The translations under genes and the position numbers were made by a program. A DNA stretch of 64,000 bases, taken from positions 113,790 through 177,789 of the forward strand of contig JAACJM010000174.1 in NCBI GenBank assembly GCA_013368315.1, in the 5' to 3' direction. Positions 34,329 to 46,739 of the stretch are shown piece after piece; positions within the stretch are counted from its first letter, which is position 1; every line of letters begins with the position of its first letter. Source of the DNA: Tetrapyrgos nigripes. Taxonomy: Eukaryota; Basidiomycota; Agaricomycetes; Agaricales; Campanellaceae. The notes below the pieces were generated by a model. It saw only the letters and a program-made list of their open reading frames with translations. It was not told where the DNA came from and made no database searches.

Positions 34329-35727
34329 ATGTCAAGAATGCAATCATCATTTCTTATATCTTCAGATATTCCTACTGCTCAATCTTTTGTAGTGCAAGCT
34401 GCAGTTGAAGGACTCTGCGTTGGTAGGTCCAGAACCCAACATTCAACTTTGATGTATCTCCCTACTCATTGCTTTGCTATCCAGCCATCGAGGTCTTGAT
34501 TACCATTTCTACCATCTTGCTGCTATGGTAGGCCTATCCCAAACTTTCCTGACACAATTTCAAACATGGACCCAGTCAGCAAGGACTTCGACAGTCACCA
34601 ATGCGACTTTTTCTGGTGGCTGCATGTGCAATTATGCTTGCAAGCTCAGCAGTGACAATAGTGACAAATCAGATATTTGCTATAGTTCAGATCCAGGGTT
34701 TGGCATATCAGACATACAATCCTGTTCCAACCATGATTATGGTTAATGTGCTGGGGATAGTGGTGACAAGAATTAGTGTGAGTTTCTCTGTGCTATTCCA
34801 ATTCCTCATCTAAATACTGAAGTATATGTGAATAGTATCTCCTGGGAGATATAATTGTGGCTTGGAGGGCTTGGATTATTTTTCAAAGGGAAACTATTCC
34901 CAGAGGGATTCTTCTTTTCTGTACTGTTCAATCAGTGGGTAAGAATTCATGCCACACTCACCTCAGATAAATTAAATTTGTTGATCTGACATTTCTGGAT
35001 TTAGGATGCAGTATATATGATGCATTCCTTGCCATGAAAGCTGTCCTTGACACAAATTTTGTATGTATATCTTTTGTTGCTTTATTGAACCCAGCCTTAC
35101 ATTAATACCATACAGGACACACTTCAATCTATCAGAGTGATACTGCCAGTATCACTTGTCTTCACCAATCTCACAGCAACTCTTCTGATTGCAAAGAAGG
35201 CTTGGTAAGCACATAGCAGACTGTTGGCTCCCTAGTTCCTGGCTTTAACTTGATTTCCCTCAGGCATTACAGACAATCTGTTAAAGCTCACCTTGGCAAA
35301 TTGAATACAAAAAGCCAAGTTGAGCAGATACTGATACTCTTAGTCCAGTCTGGTATAATCTATTGCATTCCCTGGGTAGGTAATCATTTGTGCTTTCTGA
35401 GAACTTGAAGGCTAATAACATTTTGAAACCCAGATTCTAGCCATGCCTGCTGCATTCAATTCAGGGTATAATGTTTCTGTAAACATCTACTTGGAGTCGA
35501 TCACACCCCACATGGAAACAATTTATCCCACTGTAATCATTCTCCTTTCCCACCTCTACAAGAACCAACAAGACTCCATTCTTGAGAGTCTTTCTCAATC
35601 TCTGGAATTCGCAGCTCCTGCTCCATCATCCCAATCTGATCCACCAGCATCCACACAGGCACATGGCACTCAAGATGGAGAGAATGATATTCAGGAAGTG
35701 AGTAGGGGAGATTCTGTGGTGGTTTGA
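34329..35727 (+). CDS. Seven-helix membrane protein, VWRAW family (gene D)
   Basis: Model: 34329-34422, 34485-34527, 34576-34777, 34836-34938, 35005-35060, 35116-35204, 35264-35375, 35434-35727; about 330 residues, open throughout, all introns GT-AG. Helix 3 reads LLGDIIVAWRAWIIFQ, so the family VWRAW is AWRAW here. Other local differences: SRMQSSFLISSDIPTAQSFV at the N-terminus, MVNVLGIVVT before helix 3, and NSGYNVSVNIYLESITPHME at the start of exon 8. Exon 3 groups with gene B (SSAVTIVTNQIFAIVQ), while the 3' flank groups with gene E, so the copy looks mosaic. The hAT palindrome lies 1.8 kb downstream. Confidence 0.8.
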
Positions 35728-37518
35728 TCTGGAGATTTTGATTGAGGGATATAAAGCACAGCACAAATAGTGGGAAGGACTCATTTATTTTACTTATGGA
35801 ATGATTTTACTATATCTCTCATTTACTTATTTATTCAAGCTCCAATGCAGAAGCTCGTACCGTTATTTGACTTGTTATGTAATCGTTCTTTGATACCATC
35901 TACACTTTCATTCATCATACAACAAATTTTCCTACTTTTCTGACTTCTGAGTAGGCTGCATTGATTGTACTCCTTGATATCACAACATTTATACTCATCG
36001 CTGTGCACATCAAAGCTCTCCAGGATTTCTAACTGCTCGAGACTGAAATTGACCATATTCTCTATTTAGCATTACTTACGCAGTCAAGTTACACTAGGCT
36101 ACATTAGTCTTGACAAGAGAGTCCAGAGGTCGTTTCCATTGTGTTTAAGCAGGCTGAAATTATCCTCAGGACTCGCAGCAATAGAGAGGAGGGAGGTTGA
36201 GATATAGTGTGTTGTATGGTGGACTTGACGAGACAGCAGAGTTGGACAAAGGGAAGAATGAAAGAAAAGTCGAGTGATAAGTCATCAGTGACAGACTTGA
36301 GGGCCAACAAAGCTTGGCCAACTACTGTTCACCTGTAGACACGCATGTTGAATAGTTGCTAGATAAAGATGAGAATGGTGGCAAATATTCCAAGGATAGA
36401 TGTCATTATCGAGGTCTAGTACAATGAAAAGCAGAGCTCAAGTTAGCCAAAGATTATGGTGCTAAAACAAGGAAATTCCAAATACCTGACATCCAACTGT
36501 CACTGCTGAAAGAGCCGTTGTCAGAGCACCCAGTAGAACTTGAAGACCTGAATAATGGTAGGTTAAGGATCATTATGCTTCTCCAATTCAAACGTGCCAA
36601 CTGACCAATAGTGTGAAAGAACTGCGCCGTGCGGATTTGGTTCGGGTTCAGGAGACTCTAAGATGAACAGTAGTGAGAAAAAGTACTTGAATCAAGGCAA
36701 GCTTTCGCATTACCAAGAAATACCAGGTTCTCGAGCGTGCCAGGATCAGTCAAGGTCAAGAAACAACACACTAAGCAAGCTTGCGCGTTACGAAGGATGC
36801 CGACTTACGATCAGTCAAGATGTAAGGTTAAACACAGATGTGTATTGATAGGTAGAAAAATATATTACAAGAGTACATACTGAGATACTTATATATGTAG
36901 GTAGTGAGTCATTAGAACTATCTAGAATAGAAGGGAAATTTCATCAGAACATTGTAGAAGAGCAAGAAAGAAGGAGAAAATGGATGCCCGAGGCATGCAC
37001 GAAGCACCAATTACAGTAAGTATGGTAGATCGAGATGTATAGCAAACTCAAGAAAGAAAATACAAAATACTTATAACTGGGTAAAGTTGTTCCATCACAA
37101 ATAGCCACGTTCAAACCACGTCAAAAATACAAAAATATCTACTTGGCAGAAAGGCATACAGAAACACACTTTTTTACAGATAGATCTTATATCAGTAGGA
37201 TGTGATCTCTCCGTCAAGCAGATATTTTTGTCTTTTCAGCATGAACCATACTCTGTCATCTTTGCCTTGTTCTGATACTTCTTACACTCATCCTTTGCTG
37301 TCTCTACTGTAGAGTTCAATTGATCACGGTATGTTTTTTGTCAATGCTGAATAATTAAGTATAAACGACATGTCCTCATGCAATTAGGACAAAGGGAAGG
37401 AGCTCACAGATTTGGGTATAATCCGATCCATATTGAATTCATGACCATAAAACTGAGGTGCTTCCAAAAAATGACTTCGTGTTAAAGACTATCAGCTATT
37501 GCAGTACTCTGATGGACC
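35728..37518. repeat. Downstream block of module D
   Basis: Collinear with 51203-53520 except for the hAT-type MITE there. Minus-strand open stretches occur in both (for example LALKSVTDDLSLDFSFILPF near 36300 and 51780; DVHSDEYKCCDIKEYNQC near 36000), with scattered differences that keep the frames open. They could be small exons, but no start or splice structure is decisive. Confidence 0.45.
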
Positions 37519-37787
37519 GGTAGTGGTAGGGTTCCAAAAGTCCGGTTCAGTCCGGTTCAGCAACAAATTTTTTGAACGCCGGACTGAACTTGGCGTCCGG
37601 TTCTCAAATTTTCCGAACTTTGGACTGGACTTCAAGTTCAGTGAACTTCGGTCCAGTTCAAGTTCAAGCAAAGTTCGGACGCGTCCGAACCCTTTTCTCG
37701 CCCGATATGGCCGAAAACTCTTGTAAACGGCAGCTACGATAGATACATGAAATAATAGATACTTACTGTAAAATAGTGGCAATATTA

Positions 37788-40700
37788 TCAACTAGATTCC
37801 TCTCCCTCAGATCCACTGTCCTCGTCCTCTTCAAAATAATATTCTTCCAAAGCTTTTTGAAGGTCCTTTACATGCTCAGAAGCTTGTTGATGAGCGGAAA
37901 TATGTCCGTTGCGGTAAGCAGCTTTGAGAGTCTGAATGGCTGCAAACATTTCCGGTTTCAACCTATTGCGGCACTTGTGATCAGTGAGGCCTGCACTTGA
38001 GAATGCTCTCTCTGACGGTGTTGCAGAGCCCTGGATGGCCAGATAATCACGCGCCATGCGTGAAAGTGTCGGATAAGTATCTTGATGATGCTTTGATTGA
38101 CTCAAAATTAGAACCTCGTTGTGAACAGATTGATTGGAAAACTTACACCCCACCACCAAATGACATCAAATTCATTTACTTTACCGTCTTCCCGTTGTGG
38201 CTGAGGCTCGAGTGGGCTTTCTAGATAAAGTCGTAGTTCTGTTCGAGGATCAGAACTTATAGCTGCATCGGCACGCAGCCTGTCTTGAATAGTGGCCATC
38301 ATCCAGCTATGGCCAAATCCACTACCAGTATTAGCTGTAGGGTATGCATATTAGTGTTTGATTACAGATATTCTGATAACAGACATACTTTGAGCATTTG
38401 AGGATGAGGGATTAGAAGGAGTGCCTTGTTGCGGCTGAATGTAATACTTGTCGAACTAATGATCAGAAGTTAACTATAGATCACTCATGTAAAAATAAAT
38501 TTCACTTGCCTCATGCTCCAATGCGGCCATTCCGACCTGAACCCAATCCCTATGCCATTTTCCTGAGACATATGCAAGTTTGATTGTTGGATTCAGAACT
38601 GAAATATCATGAGCATCCATAAAGATTATAATGAGATGCCAAATTAAACAGACCAAGAGTAATAAAATATGCAGGGCTATCGTCAACTTTATTGTACCAC
38701 TTATCAATATTTTCAATCCCTCTGAGCAGTGCTGACTTGACAGGCAAGAATCGAGTGTTCTCAGACATTGCAACCCACATTGAACGCATATACTCCAAAG
38801 TGGGTATAGTTTTTGAGAGTGTAGGATGGCGAGAGCTGGAGAATGACTGAGTTGCTTGAGCAGGGAGCTATACCAACGACATTTCATGAAATATAATTAT
38901 ATTTCACATCTCTACCTACGTACCGACAACACCTCATGAACTATTTTGAGGTGATCCCAATCAACACGACTCATGCGGTAGTCAAGATAGGACTTGTTCT
39001 TCAATTTCGGAACACTTTCATCGTCATCGGCAGTTTGCGTAAAAAGAATAATTGCCTAAGTTGAACAAGTGAATACCTTCTCTCTGAAGAAACGGAGAGA
39101 TTGCATACCTTTTCAAGAACAATTACTCTATCCAACGCATCATGCAGAGAAGCCCATCGGGTACGAATCCAGAGTCTCAATTCAAGAGGCCGATTATTCG
39201 TTGAGATACAGCATTTTCTGAAATATGCACAAGCCTGAGGAGAAGCACGTATCTGTATCCAAACGTCAATGCAAAGCAAATACGATGCAAAGAAAACATA
39301 CCTGTCTGATTAGGGCCAAAACCTTTCCAACTACATCACCTGGCGCAAACTCATTGATTTCATCCAGATCTTCGTTTTTGTTATCCTCAGGTTGCTCTGG
39401 ATCTGGGACAGCGATATTACTAGTAGATGTTGGGGTAATTCCCTTGGTGAAAGCCCCAGCAGCTAGATGAACGCAGTGCTCCATACACCTAAGATCATGT
39501 CAATATACATCCATAAATGAAATCTGAAAAGCAAGTCACTGAATGCGGCGCTCAGAAGCATTCCAGAATTCAATGTCATCGGAATCCAGTATGCCACCTT
39601 CATCAGCCTGGTTGAGAGTGGTGGCAATGCTTCTCACAGTGGTATCATTGTTCGATGCGTTGTCTGCAGTTTGCCAGCCCAGCTGGTATATAAATACAAG
39701 TGAGAATGAATGATACAAACACAGGATCAACAGAAACTCACCTTGTTACGATCAATTCCAAACTTCTCAAAGGCTTTCGTCAAGACAGCTGCCTGATTGG
39801 CACCAGAATGATGTCCAAAGAATGGAGCAAATTCTAGTTGCTCGCATTCAAGTGTCCAATCATTAGGATGATCCTCTGGTGCCCAAATATAATGCGCCGT
39901 AATAGACATATATGGATCGCAAGGATCAGATGTCCACAAGTCAAAGGTGGTTGAAACCTTACCCGGAACACTCTATAGTTCGTTGTAGGGTCTGTGAATA
40001 GCCCGTAAAAAATAAACATAAAATTCCTTACAGCTATCTTTGCCTTGATTATCTTGATGACAGATTCTGCGCGTTGCAGAATCTCGTTTCGGAGAGTCAT
40101 GTCGCAGATGAAATCCTTATCTCTTATGGCTGGCCGACAAAACTGTAAGAGATGCCAAAATGCTGGGCGAGTAACAAAACGCAACGCCTGTTTGTTATCA
40201 AATTTAAGAAGTCAGCTTCAAATTATTGGTAAGATAGTTAGCATACCTTATCCTCGAGAACTACAAGCTCCACAATGTAGTCACACAGTCCTGCAATACT
40301 GAATTCAACAGTAGGTTGTTTAACAACAACACTGTCCAGCGTAGTTTGCCTGAAAAATTGATCAGTACTGATCAGTAAGCACTATTTCAGATGCCCACCT
40401 TGAAAGATCATTAGACGAAGCTGGTATTGCTGAAGCATTCATTGTAACACCCTTTTTCTCACAAAGGTCTTTATAAACAGTGAAATGGTCCTTATTGCTG
40501 AAATTTGTGCCATTAGAATACTGGTAGGCAAAAAATCAATATGTCACACACCGTGCAATGTGCTTGCGAAGGCTGGTCACACTCCCAGTCAGAAAGCAAG
40601 TTTTCGTTGGTAGCTGTTTCCTCCTGTGACAAAAATATTAGAGAATTTCTTAGGGCATATACTGCGAAGAGAAGATTACCTGCAAATGCCACATATGTGG

Positions 40701-40860
40701 CCTGACTGTGTTACGTTGGTGTCTGGGTTGGTGTGTTCTGCCTTCTCAAAGATCAGATAAATGCCACATATGTGGCCTGACTGTGTTACGTTGGTGTCTG
40801 GGTTGGTGTGTTCTGCCTTCTCAAAGATCAGATAAATGTCTTGAGTATGGGATGCTTTTG
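37788..40860 (-). pseudogene. hAT transposase, copy 1 (minus strand, N-terminus deleted)
   Basis: Exons from about 40860 down to 37788 encode, in order: KASHTQDIYLIFEKAEH, a BED-type zinc finger (HICGIC ... SLRKHIARNKDH), KQPTVEFSIAGLCDYIVELV, VSTTFDLWTSDPCDPYMSIT, a GWQTADNASNND catalytic-core motif, LRLWIRTRWASLHDALDRV, and the C-terminal dimerisation block YPTLSRMARDYLAIQGSATP then SERAFSSAGL. The first exon is deleted. A TAG interrupts the frame just upstream of VPGKVSTTF in both copies. The A-run at about 40452 is five long and in frame here, unlike copy 2. hAT transposases cut and paste via a DDE core split by an insertion domain; this copy cannot encode one. Confidence 0.88.
40686..40837. 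repeat. 76-bp perfect tandem duplication inside hAT copy 1
   Basis: The stretch from gccacatatgtggcctgac to aaagatcagataaat occurs twice head to tail. Copy 2 has it once (about 42838-42913). It falls in the exon before the zinc finger and duplicates about 25 codons (LIFEKAEHTNPDTNVTQSGH), adding an odd base so the frame shifts by one. Confidence 0.9.
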
Positions 40861-41487
40861 AGAGAGCTGCAACAAGGACCTGTGAAGACCAGGTCAGTAT
40901 GATGTTCCAGGTAGAGAGGGTGGAATGTTGCCTGTAGCTCATCGAACGACACTGTTCAGCAGGGTGGTGAGGGTTTGTGAAAGAAAAAAAAAGTTTCAAA
41001 GAAATTAGTGAATTGGAAGCTGACCTGAAACTTTGCTTGTAACTCAGTGAACAATGCTAGTGCTGCTATCATTTGGCTAACGGCGTTGTTTGCATTGAAA
41101 AGCTGACGAAAAACACGCAGATAATAGGCACAAAATGATATATTTGGCCTAGTAAAGGAACGGAAACCCTATATGCCAGCGCTGTACAATAACAACCTAC
41201 CCAGAGACTTGGCGCAAAACAGACAGGCGCGGTGGGCATTGAGGAGGAGTGCACATGGTAGTTGAAGACAGAGACACATTTCGGGTGCCTTAAAATTCTG
41301 CTTACCAAATGGGTTTCTTTACCGGTTCAAACGCGTCCACCAATTCCGATGGCTGGTTGAACCGTGGACTGAACCTGCAGTCCAGTTCTCAAAATTTCTG
41401 AACTTTGAGTCGAACTTCCGGTTCAGTCCAGTGAAGTTCAGTCTGGACCAAGGTTCAGGACCGAACTTTTTGAACCCTAGGTAGTGG

Positions 41488-41892
41488 AGGTGGAAGTTGA
41501 TTTAATACAGTGTGCATGCTCTGCCTTACACCTAGTAGGAACATCTGTTGGGTCAGTTGGAGGACCAGGTGGAATTGCAGATGTGGGTCCCATTCAGCCA
41601 GAGGCTGTCTTTCATCTGTGAATAATGCTGTCCCAGTACTATTGCTAGTGATTATTCCACTCATATTTTGACTGGGACTGGACTGGGATGGAATAGGCTG
41701 TGGTTTATTTCAATTGGAGTTGGAGGTGTCTGGGAAAGGCAGCTGATGCTGAGATGAAGGTGCCCCCAAAGTTGATAATTGCCTATGACCTTGTGAGCCT
41801 TTGCCTAGATCCATGGTGAAGTGAAGAGAAGGGAAGGAGGTTGACCACAGGTCTAATGGGAGGTAAATGCACTTTTATAAAGGTGATCTGAC
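41488..41892 (-). pseudogene. Ser/Pro/Gln-rich gene fragment (module D copy)
   Basis: The ATG at 41814 begins MDLGKGSQGHRQLSTLGAP, matching the copy starting at 53864. A TGA follows in SNSN*NKPQPIPSQ, where the other copy has Ser, so this one is broken; the frame then continues through MSGIITSNSTGTALFTDERQ. The hAT insertion splits its 3' part from the rest, which lies left of 37519. It is not recognised. Confidence 0.6.
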
Positions 41893-42200
41893 ACAGGCTG
41901 TGACACAGTTTTTTTATAAAAGTTTTACAAAATCATTTTGTGCCTATTATCTGTGTGTTTTTCGTCAGCTTTTCAATGCAAACAACGCCGTTAGCCAAAT
42001 GATAGCAGCACTAGCATTGTTCACTGAGTTACAAGCAAAGTTTCAGGTCAGCTTCCAATTCACTAATTTCTTTGAAACTTTTTTTTTCTTTCACAAACCC
42101 TCACCACCCTGCTGAACAGTGTCGTTCAATGAGCTACAGGCAACATTCCACCCTCTCTACCCTGTGGAACATTCATCTGCCTGCTGGCACAGCTCCAAAG

Positions 42201-42211
42201 GTATAAATACC
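42201..42211 (+). promoter_or_regulatory. TATA-like box of hAT copy 2
   Basis: gtataaatacc lies 42 bp before the ATG at 42243, which itself sits in a favourable context (atccATGG). This segment is deleted from copy 1. Confidence 0.45.
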
Positions 42212-42242
42212 CCAGGGTGAGCTTCAAGTTTTTGCAAGATCC

Positions 42243-45200
42243 ATGGCAGCAGTCACTAGCAGCGACAACTGTGCTCTTGGCCCAGACGGTGAGCTTCTTG
42301 ATGCCTCTCAGATTGTGTGGGACTATGATCCTGATCCTACCGTTGTCCCTCCTGGTGCTCAGACCTCGTCTTCGCCTCCTTCTACATCTCAGACTGTTCG
42401 GAACGCATTTGATGTTCTTACCTCACGTGGACATGTTCAAGCTCAAACTGTTGCTGGTCAGCGTAAATCAACCCGAACCCGTCGTCCTACCCAAAAGATG
42501 CTTGAAAACAACACTCCTAGCATCAATGGCAAGCGCAAGGCCTCATCAAGTTCAGAACGCCGTCCTGCCGCTTGCAAAGTAGCAAAAAATCCAAGTCGCA
42601 ATAAGCGCCCAGATGATGCAACGGATCTTGATACCTCCGATGTTGATATGGATGCTTTGGATGACGCAGAGTCAGAAACCGATGATGAGTAAGAGGTTCA
42701 GCTGTTGGACTATGATACCATGAAATCATTCAATGCTGGCGAGGTACATCACTGATTTTATTTACTGATTTGTTCATACTGACCTGGTCTTCACAGGTCC
42801 TTGTTGCGGCTCTCTCAAAAGCATCCCATACTCAAGACATTTATCTGATCTTTGAGAAGGCAGAACACACCAACCCAGACACCAACGTAACACAGTCAGG
42901 CCACATATGTGGCATTTGCAGGTAATCTTCTCTTCGCAGTATATGCCCTAAGAAATTCTCTAATATTTTTGTCACAGGAGGAAACAGCTACCAACGAAAA
43001 CTTGCTTTCTGACTGGGAGTGTGACCAGCCTTCGCAAGCACATTGCACGGTGTGTGACATATTGATTTTTTGCCTACCAGTATTCTAATGGCACAAATTT
43101 CAGCAATAAGGACCATTTCACTGTTTATAAAGACCTTTGTGAGAAAAAAGGGTGTTACAATGAATGCTTCAGCAATACCAGCTTCGTCTAATGATCTTTC
43201 AAGGTGGGCATCTGAAATAGTGCTTACTGATCAGTACTGATCAATTTTTCAGGCAAACTACGCTGGACAGTGTTGTTGTTAAACAACCTACTGTTGAATT
43301 CAGTATTGCAGGACTGTGTGACTACATTGTGGAGCTTGTAGTTCTCGAGGATAAGGTATGCTAACTATCTTACCAATAATTTGAAGCTGACTTCTTAAAT
43401 TTGATAACAAACAGGCGTTGCGTTTTGTTACTCGCCCAGCATTTTGGCATCTCTTACAGTTTTGTCGGCCAGCCATAAGAGATAAGGATTTCATCTGCGA
43501 CATGACTCTCCGAAACGAGATTCTGCAACGCGCAGAATCTGTCATCAAGATAATCAAGGCAAAGATAGCTGTAAGGAATTTTATGTTTATTTTTTACGGG
43601 CTATTCACAGACCCTACAACGAACTATAGAGTGTTCCGGGTAAGGTTTCAACCACCTTTGACTTGTGGACATCTGATCCTTGCGATCCATATATGTCTAT
43701 TACGGCGCATTATATTTGGGCACCAGAGGATCATCCTAATGATTGGACACTTGAATGCGAGCAACTAGAATTTGCTCCATTCTTTGGACATCATTCTGGT
43801 GCCAATCAGGCAGCTGTCTTGACGAAAGCCTTTGAGAAGTTTGGAATTGATCGTAACAAGGTGAGTTTCTGTTGATCCTGTGTTTGTATCATTCATTCTC
43901 ACTTGTATTTATATACCAGCTGGGCTGGCAAACTGCAGACAACGCATCGAACAATGATACCACTGTGAGAAGCATTGCCACCACTCTCAACCAGGCTGAT
44001 GAAGGTGGCATACTGGATTCCGATGACATTGAATTCTGGAATGCTTCTGAGCGCCGCATTCAGTGACTTGCTTTTCAGATTTCATTTATGGATGTATATT
44101 GACATGATCTTAGGTGTATGGAGCACTGCGTTCATCTAGCTGCTGGGGCTTTCACCAAGGGAATTACCCCAACATCTACTAGTAATATCGCTGTCCCAGA
44201 TCCAGAGCAACCTGAGGATAACAAAAACGAAGATCTGGATGAAATCAATGAGTTTGCGCCAGGTGATGTAGTTGGAAAGGTTTTGGCCCTAATCAGACAG
44301 GTATGTTTTCTTTGCATCGTATTTGCTTTGCATTGACGTTTGGATACAGATACGTGCTTCTCCTCAGGCTTGTGCATATTTCAGAAAATGCTGTATCTCA
44401 ACGAATAATCGGCCTCTTGAATTGAGACTCTGGATTCGTACCCGATGGGCTTCTCTGCATGATGCGTTGGATAGAGTAATTGTTCTTGAAAAGGTATGCA
44501 ATCTCTCCGTTTCTTCAGAGAGAAGGTATTCACTTGTTCAACTTAGGCAATTATTCTTTTTACGCAAACTGCCGATGACGATGAAAGTGTTCCGAAATTG
44601 AAGAACAAGTCCTATCTTGACTACCGCATGAGTCGTGTTGATTGGGATCACCTCAAAATAGTTCATGAGGTGTTGTCGGTACGTAGGTAGAGATGTGAAA
44701 TATAATTATATTTCATGAAATGTCGTTGGTATAGCTCCCTGCTCAAGCAACTCAGTCATTCTCCAGCTCTCGCCATCCTACACTCTCAAAAACTATACCC
44801 ACTTTGGAGTATATGCGTTCAATGTGGGTTGCAATGTCTGAGAACACTCGATTCTTGCCTGTCAAGTCAGCACTGCTCAGAGGGATTGAAAATATTGATA
44901 AGTGGTACAATAAAGTTGACGATAGCCCTGCATATTTTATTACTCTTGGTCTGTTTAATTTGGCATCTCATTATAATCTTTATGGATGCTCATGATATTT
45001 CAGTTCTGAATCCAACAATCAAACTTGCATATGTCTCAGGAAAATGGCATAGGGATTGGGTTCAGGTCGGAATGGCCGCATTGGAGCATGAGGCAAGTGA
45101 AATTTATTTTTACATGAGTGATCTATAGTTAACTTCTGATCATTAGTTCGACAAGTATTACATTCAGCCGCAACAAGGCACTCCTTCTAATCCCTCATCC

Positions 45201-45814
45201 TCAAATGCTCAAAGTATGTCTGTTATCAGAATATCTGTAATCAAACACTAATATGCATACCCTACAGCTAATACTGGTAGTGGATTTGGCCATAGCTGGA
45301 TGATGGCCACTATTCAAGACAGGCTGCGTGCCGATGCAGCTATAAGTTCTGATCCTCGAACAGAACTACGACTTTATCTAGAAAGCCCACTCGAGCCTCA
45401 GCCACAACGGGAAGACGGTAAAGTAAATGAATTTGATGTCATTTGGTGGTGGGGTGTAAGTTTTCCAATCAATCTGTTCACAACGAGGTTCTAATTTTGA
45501 GTCAATCAAAGCATCATCAAGATACTTATCCGACACTTTCACGCATGGCGCGTGATTATCTGGCCATCCAGGGCTCTGCAACACCGTCAGAGAGAGCATT
45601 CTCAAGTGCAGGCCTCACTGATCACAAGTGCCGCAATAGGTTGAAACCGGAAATGTTTGCAGCCATTCAGACTCTCAAAGCTGCTTACCGCAACGGACAT
45701 ATTTCCGCTCATCAACAAGCTTCTGAGCATGTAAAGGACCTTCAAAAAGCTTTGGAAGAATATTATTTTGAAGAGGACGAGGACAGTGGATCTGAGGGAG
45801 AGGAATCTAGTTGA
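42243..45814 (+). pseudogene. hAT transposase, copy 2 (has first exon, but three frame lesions)
   Basis: The first exon starts MAAVTSSDNCALGPDGELLD and is basic and Ser-rich (nuclear-signal-like GKRKASSSSERR). A TAA at 42690 ends it, although the same frame continues EVQLLDYDTMKSFNAGE to a splice donor at about 42743. Downstream exons match copy 1: the BED finger (about 42890-43050, 43104-43190), the DLWTSD region (43640-43860), GWQTADNASNND (43921-44065) and the dimerisation block (45490-45814). An A-run at 43144-43149 is six long instead of five and shifts the frame, and the TAG before VPGKVSTTF is shared with copy 1. Neither copy encodes an intact enzyme. The central exons between 44600 and 45290 read poorly. 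Confidence 0.87.
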
Positions 45815-46075
45815 TAATATTGCCACTATTTTACAGTAAGTATCTATTATTTCATGTATCTATCGTAGCTGCCGTTTACAAGAGTGTTCGGCCATATCGG
45901 GCGAGAAAAGGGTTCGGACGCGTCCGAACTTTGCTTGAACTTGAACTGGACCGAAGTTCACTGAACTTGAAGTCCAGTCCAAAGTTCGGAAAATTTGAGA
46001 ACCGGACGCCAAGTTCAGTCCGGCGTTCAAAAAATTTGTTGCTGAACCGGACTGAACCGGACTTTTGGAACCCTA

Positions 46076-46423
46076 GCCATGCCCTACCTGATACATACAT
46101 AGCTATTCCAAATGTGATTCTCAGCCACAGTGTCATTGTCACACATAACTCAAAGAAGAAGGCGGGCACGAGCGGGAAGACGCTAGGGAACACCAGTAAA
46201 AAATAACATCAGTAGCGCTGGTAGCAGAGGATTAAAGTGGAAAGGCTACTACGTACCTGGGATGCGAATACTAAAATACATATGTCGTGTGAAATATGTG
46301 GCGGGAAGCACGAGGAATCAACGATCTTGAAAGAGGTCAAACATTGTATGTTAGTAAGATCGATTGAAGCCGCTTGCCAGCCAGTGGATAACAGACCAGA
46401 AGGTATTTCGTTATCTTGAGGAT
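46076..46423. repeat. Module-edge block (second copy of 10165-10560)
   Basis: Repeats the block left of SEC63 copy S1, with about 25 bp and one further short segment missing. Its left edge abuts the right end of hAT copy 2. Confidence 0.6.
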
Positions 46424-46668
46424 GAAGGAGCTGTGGGCCACCGCTTCGCATGGCAGTAACGAGGCCCAAGTAATCAGTTCATGGATGGTGAGCAGCGATG
46501 AGTAAGGGTGAAAGATGATCAGCGTTGCAGATCACGCGTCTTTGCGGGAACGGCCGATAACCGGTTACGGTGATCAAATGGCACCGGGGACCGGTGGAGT
46601 TATCGAGCATAGCCACACGCAGAAACGTCAGGTTATAAGAACGAGACCCTAAAGGGCCTCGTAACCTG
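46424..46668 (+). repeat. SINE-like dispersed repeat, copy 2
   Basis: Inserted between cgttatcttgagga and ctgttcgcaaagggtc, which are joined at 10555-10585 in the sister module. It starts tgaaggagctgtgggccacc and ends aaagggcctcgtaa, and shares catagccacacgcagaaac with the copy at 4402-4783. Near the start acgaggccc is the inverse of the terminal gggcctcgt, so the two parts could pair. Confidence 0.6.
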
Positions 46669-46739
46669 TTCGCAAAGGGTCTATCATGGAGAGACAAAGG
46701 CAGTAGGGGGAGATCCAATTCGGATAATAGGCCAGGACT

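Larger units (their letters stand above)
37527..41479 (-). mobile_element. hAT transposon, copy 1 (complete ends, 5' coding deletion)
   Basis: Ends tagggttcc (37527) and ggaaccc-type inverse (41479, gaaccctaa/ag context) are flanked by the 8-bp duplication ggtagtgg (37519-37526, 41480-41487). The empty site is seen at 53527 (gactggtagtggaggtgg). Subterminal regions carry many ggttcagtccg/gaacttc repeats. The coding strand is minus. Relative to copy 2 it has lost about 600 bp, including the promoter-proximal exon, at a short CAT microhomology near 40905, and it contains a 76-bp tandem duplication at 40686-40837. It interrupts the Ser/Pro-rich gene fragment of module D. Confidence 0.92.
41893..46075 (+). 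mobile_element. hAT transposon, copy 2 (inverted, 5' terminal repeat missing)
   Basis: From about 41930 the sequence is the inverse of copy 1 and remains collinear to the end at 46075 (mirror coordinate sum 83602 over most of the length, 83601 before one extra A). The right end ggaacccta is intact. The left end differs: the ~340 bp forming the 5' terminal repeat in copy 1 are absent and replaced by about 40 bp (aggctgtgacacagttttt). No matching target duplication exists (gccatgcc follows 46075), so this copy arose by rearrangement or had its left end lost. It keeps the 5' exon that copy 1 lacks. Confidence 0.85.
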
